Part shown: one piece after another, positions 35,579 through 43,452 of the stretch | How the letters are laid out: each line of letters starts with the position of its first letter | Numbering within the stretch: the first letter of the stretch is position 1 | Translations under genes and position numbers: made by a program | The notes under the pieces: model-generated | Told to the model about the DNA's origin: nothing | Database searches by the model: none | What the model saw: only the letters and a program-made list of their open reading frames with translations | NCBI GenBank assembly: GCA_947476745.1 | Contig: CANJRG010000018.1 | Coordinates: 1-64,000 of the forward strand | Origin: Acidimicrobiia bacterium | Lineage (GTDB): Bacteria > Actinomycetota > Acidimicrobiia > Acidimicrobiales > CAIXPF01 | Direction: 5' to 3' | DNA length: 64,000 nt

Positions 35579-35812
35579 ATGCCCTGGTGTGATCCCTGCG
35601 AGCGGTTCTTCAACCCCAACACCCTGCACGAGGACGGGACCTGTCCGCAGTGCGGCACGAAGCTGGCCGAGCCGGGGGCGCAGACGCAGGGCGTACCGGC
35701 CAAGGGCTGGCGTTCGGTGCCGTGGCACTTCTGGCTGGTGATCGCCGCCCTGGTGCTGTATTTGGGCGGGCGGGCGGTGCAAGGCGTGCTGTGGGTGATC
35801 GGCCGGTTCTGA
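35579..35812 (+). CDS. Small zinc-ribbon membrane protein
   Basis: A 77-residue protein: MPWCDPCERFF and CPQCGTKL supply four cysteines of a zinc ribbon, followed by one membrane helix (FWLVIAALVLYLGGRAV) near the C-terminus. The function is unknown. GTG 35573, directly after the carboxylase stop, is an alternative start two codons upstream. Likely co-transcribed with the carboxylase subunit. Confidence 0.75.
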   Translation: MPWCDPCERFFNPNTLHEDGTCPQCGTKLAEPGAQTQGVPAKGWRSVPWHFWLVIAALVLYLGGRAVQGVLWVIGRF

Positions 35813-35871
35813 GCCGGTGCGCGGGATGCGACCGGGGCCGTGGGCAGAGGACCCCGGGCCCGTCGTGCCGA

Positions 35872-36561
35872 TCAGGTGGGGACGGCGTCGATGAACCGCA
35901 GTGCGGCGTCGATGAAACGGAAGTCCTTGACCGTGCCGAAGTGGTCGGCCTTGCGCAGGTTCAGGAACGTGGCGTTGGGCAATGCGTCCACCAGCGGATC
36001 GGCCGGTGCGGCGAAGTCCTGGTCGCCGAGCACCACGAGCACCGGGTTGGTCACGTTGGCGAGGCCCTCGACGGTGACCGGCAGGGCTCGCTTACGTCGG
36101 GTGAGCGCGGCGAGCGCGGCGCGGTCGATTTCGGGGGAATCGGCGAGCTGGGCGAAATAGGCCGACGTGCGGTCCTCGGGGTCGGGGTCTCCGGCGACCC
36201 CACGGGCGATGGCGCGGGAGCGTTCCTCGTCGTGTTCGAAGAGGTTGGCGCCGACGCCGGCCACCACGATCTTGCGGAATCGGGCCGGGTTCTCGATGGC
36301 CAGCGCCAGGGTGGTGCGGGCCCCGAGCGAGAAGCCGATGATGTCGACTGGCTCGTCGGGCAGCTGGGCGGCGACGAGGGCCTCGAGCTGCTCGTAGGCC
36401 TCTGGGTCGTGGGGCTTGTCGGCGGCACCGTGACCGAGCAGGTCGATGGCCAGGACGGGCCTGCCGGCCTCCTTGATCAGCTCGATCCAGCCGTTCTCCC
36501 CCCAGGTGCGGGCCGCCGAGGTGGCGAAGCCGTGCAGCAGGACGACGGGTGTTGCGCTCAT
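35872..36561 (-). CDS. Alpha/beta hydrolase
   Basis: A 229-residue cytosolic alpha/beta hydrolase with oxyanion HGFATS, nucleophile elbow GFSLGA, acid VLGDQDFAAP and base KADHFG, in the expected order. The substrate is unknown. It stands alone and is transcribed away from arfB; the pair is divergent with 124 bp between. Confidence 0.88.
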   Translation of the reverse strand: MSATPVVLLHGFATSAARTWGENGWIELIKEAGRPVLAIDLLGHGAADKPHDPEAYEQLEALVAAQLPDEPVDIIGFSLGARTTLALAIENPARFRKIVVAGVGANLFEHDEERSRAIARGVAGDPDPEDRTSAYFAQLADSPEIDRAALAALTRRKRALPVTVEGLANVTNPVLVVLGDQDFAAPADPLVDALPNATFLNLRKADHFGTVKDFRFIDAALRFIDAVPT

Positions 36562-36671
36562 GGCTTCACCGTTTCCGTTTCGTCGATCGTGTCGGGTTGC
36601 GGGCAGGGCCGGACGGGCCTTGCCCCAGCGGGCAACCTAGCCGCGGCGCGTCGACGCCGCCGGATGGCCGC

Positions 36672-36677
36672 TACCGT
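36672..36677 (+). promoter_or_regulatory. -10-like TACCGT upstream of arfB
   Basis: TACCGT ends eight bases before GTG 36686, consistent with a leaderless transcript. Confidence 0.4.
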
Positions 36678-36685
36678 GGCAGCCC

Positions 36686-37099
36686 GTGGGGGAGCGGCTG
36701 GTGATCGACGCACGTTGTGCCATCGACGCAGACGAGTTGTTGTGGCGGTTCGAGCCGTCGGGCGGTCCGGGTGGCCAGCACGCCAACCGGTCCCACACCC
36801 GCGCCGTGGTGTCCTTCGACATCGCCGCGTCGCCGAGCCTGAGCGAGGCCCAGCGGGCACGGCTGCGGGCGCAGGTCGGTGACGTGTGCTCCGTGGCGGC
36901 GGATGACGAACGCTCGCAACGCCGCAACCGCGATCTGGCCCAACGACGGCTGCAGCAGCGCCTGGCCGATGCGCTGTACGTGCCGCCGCCGCGACGGCGC
37001 ACCCGGCCTACGGCAGGATCGGTGCGTCGTCGGCTGGCCGACAAGACCGAGCAATCCGAACGCAAGGTCGCCCGCCGCCGGGTGCGCCCCGAGGACTGA
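36686..37099 (+). CDS. arfB: ArfB/YaeJ-type ribosome rescue peptidyl-tRNA hydrolase
   Basis: 137 residues with the release-factor catalytic loop FEPSGGPGGQHANRSHTR; the GGQ triplet hydrolyses peptidyl-tRNA. The C-terminal tail is rich in Arg and Lys (RRRLADKTEQSERKVARRR), as in ArfB, where it enters the empty mRNA channel of stalled ribosomes. It lacks the codon-recognition domains of full-length release factors. Confidence 0.88.
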   Translation: MGERLVIDARCAIDADELLWRFEPSGGPGGQHANRSHTRAVVSFDIAASPSLSEAQRARLRAQVGDVCSVAADDERSQRRNRDLAQRRLQQRLADALYVPPPRRRTRPTAGSVRRRLADKTEQSERKVARRRVRPED

Positions 37100-37156
37100 G
37101 CCAGCCCGCTGTCACCCCGCCGGCCGGGAGAAGCGGGGTCTGTGCGGTCCATCGGC

Positions 37157-37268
37157 CCCGGCGAATCGGCCCGCTGGTTCGCCGGGCGCAGCGAATCGAC
37201 GTCGATTCGCCCCGAGGCGCCGCGATTCGCCGCAGTCCGCCGCCGCCGGCGCAGGTGTCCGGCGGCGG
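37157..37268. terminator. Three successive hairpins between convergent genes
   Basis: CCCGGCGAA (37157-37165) pairs with TTCGCCGGG (37178-37186); a perfect 20-bp palindrome lies at 37191-37210 (half-site GCGAATCGAC); CCGCCGCCGG (37240-37249) pairs with CCGGCGGCGG (37259-37268). They fill the gap between arfB and the hydroxyacid dehydrogenase gene, whose 3' ends face each other, so bidirectional termination is likely. Confidence 0.6.
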
Positions 37269-37285
37269 GCCGATGTTGCGGCCGG

Positions 37286-38254
37286 TCAGTACCCGGCTTG
37301 CTTGTCGACCACGCCGACGAGCTCCTCGCCCCGCTTGAACCGGCCGATGTTGTCGACGAAGCGGGCGATGTTCCGCCCGGCGCGCAGCTGGCTCGCGCCG
37401 GCGGTGTGCGGGGTCATGGCCACGTTGTCGAAGCCCCAGATAGCGTGGTCGGCCGGCAGCGGCTCGCCGTCGATCACGTCGAGTGCCGCCCCACCGAGGC
37501 GACCGCTCTCGAGCGCCCGCACCAGCGCATCGCCATCGACGACCTCGCCCCGGGTCACGTTGACCAGAATGGCGCCGGGCTTCATGGCGGCGAAGGCGGC
37601 GTCGTCGAACAGCCGGCTGGTGACCTCGGTCAGCGGGCAGCAGATCGCCACCACGTCCGACGCCGCAAGCAGTTCGCCGAGCCGGCTGGTCGGCCACACC
37701 TCGTCGAGCCCGTCGCCGCCGGGGACCGCCATCTCGTCGAGGGCGAGCAGTTTCATGCCGAAGCCGGCAGCGCGGCGGGCCATGGCCCGGCCGGTGCCAC
37801 CGAAGCCGACGATGCCCATGGTCAGGCCCTCGAGCTCGATTTCCTTGGCCCGCATCGCCTCGCGCTGCGGCCAGGCGTCGGTCCCGAGCTTGATGGCGGT
37901 GTGGATCTGGCGGGTCAGCGCCAGCAACAGGCCGAAGCCGGTGTCGGCCAGGTGCCCTCCGACCAGGCCTTTTTCGCCGGTGAGGATCACGTCGCTCTGC
38001 TTGAATGCCGGGTACATGAACATGTCCACGCCCGACGCGGTGGCATGGACCCAGCGCAGCTTGGGGGCGGCGGCCAGCAACCGTTCGGGGAGCACCCCGA
38101 GGATGACGTCGGTGTCCGCAGCATGCGGCACGGCGTCCTTCACCCCGTTGACCAACTCGACCACCGAGCCCTCGCCGGCGGCGTCACGGATCGACTGCAT
38201 CTCCGCGTCGGTGACCGACGGCAGGGTCAGCCCCGTCATCACGAGAACCTTCAT
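37286..38254 (-). CDS. D-2-hydroxyacid dehydrogenase (NAD-dependent)
   Basis: 322 residues of the D-isomer-specific hydroxyacid dehydrogenase family. The nucleotide-binding motif is MGIVGFGGTGRAMARRA. A conserved VNVTRGEVVDGDAL with the catalytic Arg/Glu region and TPHTAGAS with the catalytic His follow. It reduces a 2-oxoacid or oxidises a D-2-hydroxyacid; the substrate is not clear. ATG 38254 overlaps the hydratase stop, so the two form a coupled pair. Confidence 0.88.
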   Translation of the reverse strand: MKVLVMTGLTLPSVTDAEMQSIRDAAGEGSVVELVNGVKDAVPHAADTDVILGVLPERLLAAAPKLRWVHATASGVDMFMYPAFKQSDVILTGEKGLVGGHLADTGFGLLLALTRQIHTAIKLGTDAWPQREAMRAKEIELEGLTMGIVGFGGTGRAMARRAAGFGMKLLALDEMAVPGGDGLDEVWPTSRLGELLAASDVVAICCPLTEVTSRLFDDAAFAAMKPGAILVNVTRGEVVDGDALVRALESGRLGGAALDVIDGEPLPADHAIWGFDNVAMTPHTAGASQLRAGRNIARFVDNIGRFKRGEELVGVVDKQAGY

Positions 38255-39057
38255 ATGAACCGCACCTCCACTGTGCCGACGCCCGAGAACTCGCTGCGCC
38301 AGGTTTGTCCGGCTTCGGCCGGGAACCGTCCGACCGCTCCGGTGATGATCTTCTGTCCCGGTTCCAGTGCCAGGTCGTAGTCGGCCAGCGCGCGTGCCAA
38401 CAACCCGATGGACACGTAGTGGTCGTCGACGTGGTCGCCGGCCCGCTGGCGCAGCACCGGGGTGGCCACGCCGTCGGCCCCGGCCCAACTCATGGAGACC
38501 TCGACGTCGGCGAGGTCGAACCCGGCTTGGTGCAGGTCGGCGGGCGAGCCGCCACTGCCCTCGACGATGCCCCAGTTGTACATTCGCGCCGCGGCGCCCA
38601 TGGCCAGGTCGGGCCGCAGCGTGCCGGGCTGGCGCTGGTTGATCTCGTAGCCGGCGGACACGGTGGCCAACGCGTCACGGACCTCGTCGCCGGTCAGGTC
38701 CCGGCCGAAGAGCCGTTCGCCGATGGTGAAGCACAGCTCGGTCTCGACGGCGGCGCGGGGGATGGCGGCGACCTCGACCGATGCGCCACTCGCCAGCACG
38801 TGGTCGGCGTCGAGGTAGCCGAAGGGCCGTACGTCGACGCCGCCGAACTGCTCGCGGGCCCGCGCCGAGGTCAGTCCCACCTTCCAACCCGCCAGCACCG
38901 CTCCCTCGGCCTGGTGCAGACGCAGCAGGCGGACCTGCAGCGCCAGACCCTCGTCGTAGGAGACCCCCTCGAGCATCGGCGGAAAGCGGTCGCCCTCCTG
39001 AACAGCGGCCCACAACCGGGGGGCGAGGTCGTCGAGTTGGGCGGCGGTCAGCGACAT
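38251..39057 (-). CDS. 2-Oxo-4-pentenoate hydratase-type (FAH superfamily) enzyme
   Basis: 268 residues with AGWKVGLTSARAREQFG, ETELCFTIGERL and GYEINQR, matching MhpD-type 2-hydroxypenta-2,4-dienoate hydratases and related decarboxylases, which act late in meta-cleavage of aromatic rings. ATG 39057 begins the conserved sequence SLTAAQLDDLA. It is the first gene of a two-gene minus-strand operon, divergent from the isopropylmalate-dehydrogenase-like gene. No aldolase or ring dioxygenase is in the window. Confidence 0.85.
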   Translation of the reverse strand: MSLTAAQLDDLAPRLWAAVQEGDRFPPMLEGVSYDEGLALQVRLLRLHQAEGAVLAGWKVGLTSARAREQFGGVDVRPFGYLDADHVLASGASVEVAAIPRAAVETELCFTIGERLFGRDLTGDEVRDALATVSAGYEINQRQPGTLRPDLAMGAAARMYNWGIVEGSGGSPADLHQAGFDLADVEVSMSWAGADGVATPVLRQRAGDHVDDHYVSIGLLARALADYDLALEPGQKIITGAVGRFPAEAGQTWRSEFSGVGTVEVRFI

Positions 39058-39136
39058 GAGCGCGCACACTACGCTCCGCGGACGAGCGCCGCTCACAGCA
39101 TGCGGCCGCTGCCGTCCAGCGCCCCAGGAGCCGACG

Positions 39137-40198
39137 ATGCCCACCGAGCAACCCCGACGGACCATCTGTGTCATCCCCGGCGACGACGCCGCGCCCGAGG
39201 CCATGGACGCCACGATGGTGGCCCTGCGGGCCTTGGACCTTCCGTTGCACTGGGACATCGTGCCGATCGGGGCGGAGCTGGCCTCGATGCCCGAGGTCGA
39301 GCGTGAGCAGTTCCTGCGCGATCACATCGATGCGGCCGATGGGGTGCTGTTCGGCTCGACCAACGGCACCACCGGTGGCGTCACCTACATGCGTTGGGGG
39401 AAGCGAACCTTCGCCAACGTGCGGCCCATCCGCTGGCGGCCGGGGTACCGCTCGCCGCTGGCCGACCCATCGGGCATCGACTACGTGATCGTGCGAGAGA
39501 ACCTCGAGGACGCCTACATCGGGATCATGGGTGACGTGGAGGAGATCCGCCGTGCCGGCCTGGCCGGTCCCCGCGCCCGCCTGGCCTACGAGGGCGAGGG
39601 TCGTTACGCGGTGAAGATCATCACCCGGCAGGGCACCGAGAACGTCGCACGCTTCAGCCTGGACCTGGCCCGCAAGCGCCGGGGCAAGCTCACGGTGTCG
39701 GCCAAGACGAACATGTTGCCCAAGACCGACCGGTACTTCTGCGAGATCGTCGCCGAGGTCGCCCAGGACTATCCCGACGTGGAGTTCGAGCAGTTCATCA
39801 TCGACGACATGGCCCATCGGCTGGTGCTGCGTCCCCACGGCCTCGACGTGGTGCTGCTGCCGAACCTCTACGGCGACGTCCTCTCCGACGAGGGTGCGGC
39901 GACGCTCGGCGGCATGGGCCTGGCGCCGTCGGGCTGCTACGGGCACGACTTCGCCTACTTCGAGTCGGCGCACGGCACTGCGCCCGACATCGTGGGCCGG
40001 GGCATCATCAACCCCACCGCCACCATGCTGTCGGCAGTCATGCTGCTCGAACATCTGGGCCTGGCCGACGCCGCCGGGCATCTCGATGCCGCAGTGAGCG
40101 AGGTCTACGCGGCGGGCGAGGCCCTCACCCCCGACCAAGGCGGAACTGCCGGTACGGCCGATTTCGCCGCCGCGGTGGTGGCATTGCTGCGCCGCTAG
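39137..40198 (+). CDS. Isocitrate/isopropylmalate dehydrogenase family protein
   Basis: 353 residues of the beta-decarboxylating dehydrogenase family: YVIVRENLEDAYIG (substrate Arg), KIITRQGTENVARF, the catalytic Lys in VSAKTNMLPKTDRYF, and the metal aspartates in NLYGDVLSDEGAATLGG. AGGAG at 39126-39130 supports ATG 39137. No leu genes are adjacent, and the neighbours are catabolic, so a substrate such as tartrate, malate or homoisocitrate is as likely as 3-isopropylmalate. Confidence 0.85.
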   Translation: MPTEQPRRTICVIPGDDAAPEAMDATMVALRALDLPLHWDIVPIGAELASMPEVEREQFLRDHIDAADGVLFGSTNGTTGGVTYMRWGKRTFANVRPIRWRPGYRSPLADPSGIDYVIVRENLEDAYIGIMGDVEEIRRAGLAGPRARLAYEGEGRYAVKIITRQGTENVARFSLDLARKRRGKLTVSAKTNMLPKTDRYFCEIVAEVAQDYPDVEFEQFIIDDMAHRLVLRPHGLDVVLLPNLYGDVLSDEGAATLGGMGLAPSGCYGHDFAYFESAHGTAPDIVGRGIINPTATMLSAVMLLEHLGLADAAGHLDAAVSEVYAAGEALTPDQGGTAGTADFAAAVVALLRR

Positions 40199-40243
40199 CG
40201 GATGGCCGCGCCGATGCGCGCGGCGTGACCACGCCGGGAGCGG

Positions 40244-40391
40244 TATCGTACAGGGGCAAGCAGCGGGTCCTGCGGGTCCCGCCAGTCCGGGGGGACCGGG
40301 CGTCGAGCCGGCTGCGAGCCGAACCCGTGCGGGTCCGGGAGCATCGGGGAGCGCTCCTCCCGTCGGGTCGAACCGGAGAAAGGCCTGCACT
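40244..40391 (+). promoter_or_regulatory. Candidate promoter and structured leader
   Basis: The 193-bp region 40199-40391 starts with TATCGT at 40244-40249. It is followed by about 135 nt of GC-rich sequence with several short hairpins: GCGGG/CCCGC near 40263-40282, ACCCG/CGGGT near 40324-40335, and GGAGCGCTCC near 40359-40368. I could not match it to a known riboswitch. Confidence 0.25.
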
Positions 40392-41474
40392 GTGAACGAT
40401 CGGCATCGGGGTGTCCCGGAGATGCAGCGCACCGAGGGGCAGGCCGCGGAGCTGCCCATCGACGGGGTCCGGGCGTTCGCTTCGACGGCCCTCACCGCAG
40501 CCGGGATGCTTCCGGCCGACGCCGAGACGGTGGCCGGGAACTTCATGTGGGCCGACCTACGCGGGGTCGACACCCACGGTGTGCAGCGCCTGTCGTGGTA
40601 CTTGAACTGGTTCGAGCAGGGTATCTGCAACCCGGCCGCCCAGCTCGAGATCCTACGGGAGCGACCGACGATGCTCTCCGGCGACGGCCACCACGGGCTC
40701 GGCCAACTCGTCGCGACCCGCTTCATGGAGAAGCTCATCCCGAAGGCCAAGGAAACCGGGATGTGCATCGGCGTGATCCGCAACAGCAACGACTGGGGCT
40801 GTGGCGGCTGGTACCCGAACCTGGCGGCCACCGCCGGGCTGGCGTGCGTGGCCACCACCACGTCGATTCCCAACCTGGCCCCCTTCGGTGCCCGCACCCG
40901 CCTCTACGGCAACAACCCGATCGCCTTCGCCTTCCCCCGGCGCAGCGGCCCGCCGATCCTGCTCGACATGGCACTCACCCCGGTGGCGCTCGGCAAGGTG
41001 CTGCGGGCCCAGGCCGAGGGCACCGAGCTACCGGCCGAGTGGGGCTTCCGGGACCGCGACGGCAATCCGACCACCGATCCGGGTGTGGCCATGAAGGGCA
41101 TCATCCCGGCCATCGGCGGCTACAAAGGCACCGGCCTGGCGATGATCACCAACATCCTCGCCGGGGTGTTGTCCGGCTCGGCCCATTCGGCTCAGGTCGA
41201 GGTCGGCCGCCGTGGCCAGTTCTTCCTGTTGATGGACCCCGACGTCATCCACCCGGAGGGCGCCGAGGCCTACTTCGATGCGATGGAGGACCTTGTCTCG
41301 CAGGTCCGGGCGGTCGAGGTGTTGCCCGGCCAGTCCGTGTTCCTGCCCGGTGAACCGGAGCAGAAGCAGCTCGAGGCCCGCTCCGCCGCGGGCCGCATCC
41401 GGTACCCCGCTTCGGTGATCGACGGTATGCGCAAGGTGGCATCCCGTCTGGGTATCGCGTTCGATTTGGCCTAA
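40392..41474 (+). CDS. Malate/L-lactate dehydrogenase (Ldh2) family oxidoreductase
   Basis: 360 residues of the Ldh2/YlbC family (NAD(P)-dependent, not a Rossmann fold). ADLRGVDTHGVQRL carries the conserved DTHG, GNNPIAFAFPR and IGGYKGTGLAMITNILAG are family blocks. Members oxidise malate, L-lactate, sulfolactate or ureidoglycolate. Start GTG 40392 or ATG 40422. It lies between another hydroxyacid dehydrogenase-type gene and an amidohydrolase. Confidence 0.85.
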   Translation: MNDRHRGVPEMQRTEGQAAELPIDGVRAFASTALTAAGMLPADAETVAGNFMWADLRGVDTHGVQRLSWYLNWFEQGICNPAAQLEILRERPTMLSGDGHHGLGQLVATRFMEKLIPKAKETGMCIGVIRNSNDWGCGGWYPNLAATAGLACVATTTSIPNLAPFGARTRLYGNNPIAFAFPRRSGPPILLDMALTPVALGKVLRAQAEGTELPAEWGFRDRDGNPTTDPGVAMKGIIPAIGGYKGTGLAMITNILAGVLSGSAHSAQVEVGRRGQFFLLMDPDVIHPEGAEAYFDAMEDLVSQVRAVEVLPGQSVFLPGEPEQKQLEARSAAGRIRYPASVIDGMRKVASRLGIAFDLA

Positions 41475-41541
41475 TGACGACCGATTGATGACAGTTCACG
41501 ACACGACAGAGCGGCACGCTCTTCGATCAGGGGGTTCCGGA

Positions 41542-42684
41542 ATGCGCTACTACTCATGTGATTCCCATGTGGTGGAGGCCCGGGAGGTTTTCGAGGGTCT
41601 CGAGGACCGCTTCGGGTCCCGTGCGCCGCGGGTGGTGCACAACTACAAGGACAAGCCGGGCGACTGGATCGTGCTGCCCGGTACCGCACCGGTTCCGGTG
41701 GGCCGTCTGGGCATCGCCGGCAACAAGCTCGGTGAGCCGAAGACCGAGGAGAAGATCGCTCGGGGTTACGAGGGGCTCAACCCCGGCGTGAAGGATCCCC
41801 ACGCCCGTCTCGAGGAGCAGGTGCTCGACGGCATCGTCGGCGAGGTCATGTACCCGTCGTTGAACATGTTCACCTTCGCGATCAAGGACCGCGACGTGGT
41901 GTCCGCGGTGTTCGAACGCCACAACGACTGGGTGTTCGACTACTGCAGCGCCAACCCGGAGCGTCTCATCGGCATCGGCTGTCTCGGCCTGCCCGACGTC
42001 GAGATCGCCCTGGCCGAGATGACCCGGGCCGCCACCAAGGGCGTGCGTGGGTTCGCCATCCCCGCCCACGTCTCGCCCGACCGTCCCTACAACCACCCCG
42101 ACTTCGACCCGTTCTGGGCTGCAGCGCAGGACTTCGGGGTGCCGCTGACGATGCACATCTTCACCGGCGAGACCTTCGACGGTGGCATGCCGAAGCACTG
42201 GGGTACCCCCGGCGGCACCATCAAGGGCTACACGATGGCCCACACGACGGCGGTCAACACCATGATCGACCTCATCTGCGGCGGTGTGCTCGAGCGCTTC
42301 CCGCGCCTGAAGTTCGTCATCAGCGAGTTCGAGACCGGCTGGCTGGCCCACACCCTGCAGCGCCTCGACCACGCCATCTACCGCACCCCGAAGTTCGCGG
42401 TCGACTACCTGACCATGAAGCCGTCGGAGTACTTCCACCGCAACTTCTACGCCACCTTCGAGGACGACGCCGCCGGCATCGCCACCCGTCACCTCATCGG
42501 GGTGAAGAACCTGCTGTGGGGCAATGACTACCCGCACCACGACTCGATCTGGCCGCACTCGATGGCCACGCTGGAGAGCTGTATGGCCGGCGTCCCCGAG
42601 GACGAGAAGGAGATGATGGTGTGGTCGAACACCATCGATCTGTACGACATCGACATCTCGAAGTTGCCGGTCCTCGCCGGCTGA
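41542..42684 (+). CDS. Amidohydrolase-2 family protein (ACMSD-like)
   Basis: 380 residues of the metal-dependent amidohydrolase-2 family. CDSHVVE corresponds to the first metal site, LTMHIFTGE and FVISEFETGWL follow in order, and LLWGNDYPHHDSIWP carries the last metal Asp. Relatives decarboxylate or hydrolyse 2-amino-3-carboxymuconate semialdehyde, resorcylates or vanillate-type acids. I chose ATG 41542, seven bases after a G-run, over TTG 41485 or ATG 41488. Confidence 0.85.
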   Translation: MRYYSCDSHVVEAREVFEGLEDRFGSRAPRVVHNYKDKPGDWIVLPGTAPVPVGRLGIAGNKLGEPKTEEKIARGYEGLNPGVKDPHARLEEQVLDGIVGEVMYPSLNMFTFAIKDRDVVSAVFERHNDWVFDYCSANPERLIGIGCLGLPDVEIALAEMTRAATKGVRGFAIPAHVSPDRPYNHPDFDPFWAAAQDFGVPLTMHIFTGETFDGGMPKHWGTPGGTIKGYTMAHTTAVNTMIDLICGGVLERFPRLKFVISEFETGWLAHTLQRLDHAIYRTPKFAVDYLTMKPSEYFHRNFYATFEDDAAGIATRHLIGVKNLLWGNDYPHHDSIWPHSMATLESCMAGVPEDEKEMMVWSNTIDLYDIDISKLPVLAG

Positions 42685-42720
42685 TCGTCGCCTGAGCTTC
42701 CGGGTGCAGGTTGAACGTGC

Positions 42721-42747
42721 GCAGCCCCGCCCATCGGGCGGGGCTGC
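42721..42747 (+). terminator. Strong hairpin after the amidohydrolase gene
   Basis: GCAGCCCCGCCC-ATC-GGGCGGGGCTGC is a perfect 12-bp stem with a three-base loop, 37 bp after the amidohydrolase stop, with no T-run. It is followed by two copies of an 18-bp direct repeat (42756-42791) before the pgsA promoter. Confidence 0.8.
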
Positions 42748-42798
42748 CTCGCGCCGGGCCGGCACCGGGCAGCGGGCCGGCACCGGGCAGCGGGGCGG

Positions 42799-42804
42799 TA
42801 GGGT
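42799..42804 (+). promoter_or_regulatory. -10-like TAGGGT upstream of pgsA
   Basis: TAGGGT ends nine bases before ATG 42814 without a Shine-Dalgarno sequence. Confidence 0.4.
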
Positions 42805-42813
42805 TGGCAGGTC

Positions 42814-43401
42814 ATGCGCGTCTATACCGTGCCGAACGCCATCTCGTTTCTCCGACTGCTCTGCGTGCCCATCTACCTGGTCCTGTTGTTCGGCCGGGAG
42901 AACCGAGCGGCCGCCGCCTGGCTCCTCGGGGTGTTGGGCATGACCGACTGGGTCGACGGCTATCTGGCGCGACGCCTGAACCAGGTGTCGGAGTTGGGCA
43001 AGGCCCTCGATCCGATCGCCGATCGCCTGGCTCTGGTGGTGGGTATCGGCTCGATCCTGTGGCTCGGTGCGGCGCCGCTGTGGGTGGCGGTGCTGGCCCT
43101 GGCCAGGGAGGTCACGGTGTCGGTGGCCGTGTTGATCCTCGGGGCGATGGGGGCCAAGCGGCTGAACGTCACCTGGTGGGGCAAGACCGGCACGTTCCTG
43201 CTGTACTTCGCTTTTCCCATGTGGCTGGGCAGCACCTCGACGCTGAGCTATGCGCCTATGTTGGGGGCGCTGGCCTGGTTCTTCGCCCTGCCCGGCCTGG
43301 CGGCGGCCTACTACGCCGCCTTCCAGTACCTGGGTCTGAGCCGACGGGCGCTCGCGGAGGGCCGGGCGGAGCGGCAGGCGCGCACGGCACCGTCGCTCTG
43401 A
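42814..43401 (+). CDS. pgsA: CDP-alcohol phosphatidyltransferase (PgsA-like)
   Basis: 195-residue membrane enzyme with the CDP-alcohol phosphotransferase signature D-x2-DG-x2-AR-x8-G-x3-D-x3-D, read in TDWVDGYLARRL and ELGKALDPIADR. About five membrane segments surround it. Most likely it makes phosphatidylglycerol phosphate from CDP-diacylglycerol; phosphatidylinositol-phosphate synthase is the alternative. Its proximity to gcvH-garA resembles Mycobacterium. Confidence 0.85.
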   Translation: MRVYTVPNAISFLRLLCVPIYLVLLFGRENRAAAAWLLGVLGMTDWVDGYLARRLNQVSELGKALDPIADRLALVVGIGSILWLGAAPLWVAVLALAREVTVSVAVLILGAMGAKRLNVTWWGKTGTFLLYFAFPMWLGSTSTLSYAPMLGALAWFFALPGLAAAYYAAFQYLGLSRRALAEGRAERQARTAPSL

Positions 43402-43439
43402 CGGTCGCCCCGACGGACCGCAAGGCCCTCGGGCGACCC

Positions 43440-43445
43440 TAGAGT
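43440..43445 (+). promoter_or_regulatory. -10-like TAGAGT upstream of the sugar-nucleotide fusion gene
   Basis: TAGAGT ends seven bases before ATG 43453, which favours that start over GTG 43444. Confidence 0.4.
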
Positions 43446-43452
43446 GCTGGCC

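Noticed and set aside
40256-40391. Known riboswitch (TPP, cobalamin, SAM, glycine, ZTP)
   Set aside because: None of the conserved core sequences I know for these classes is present.
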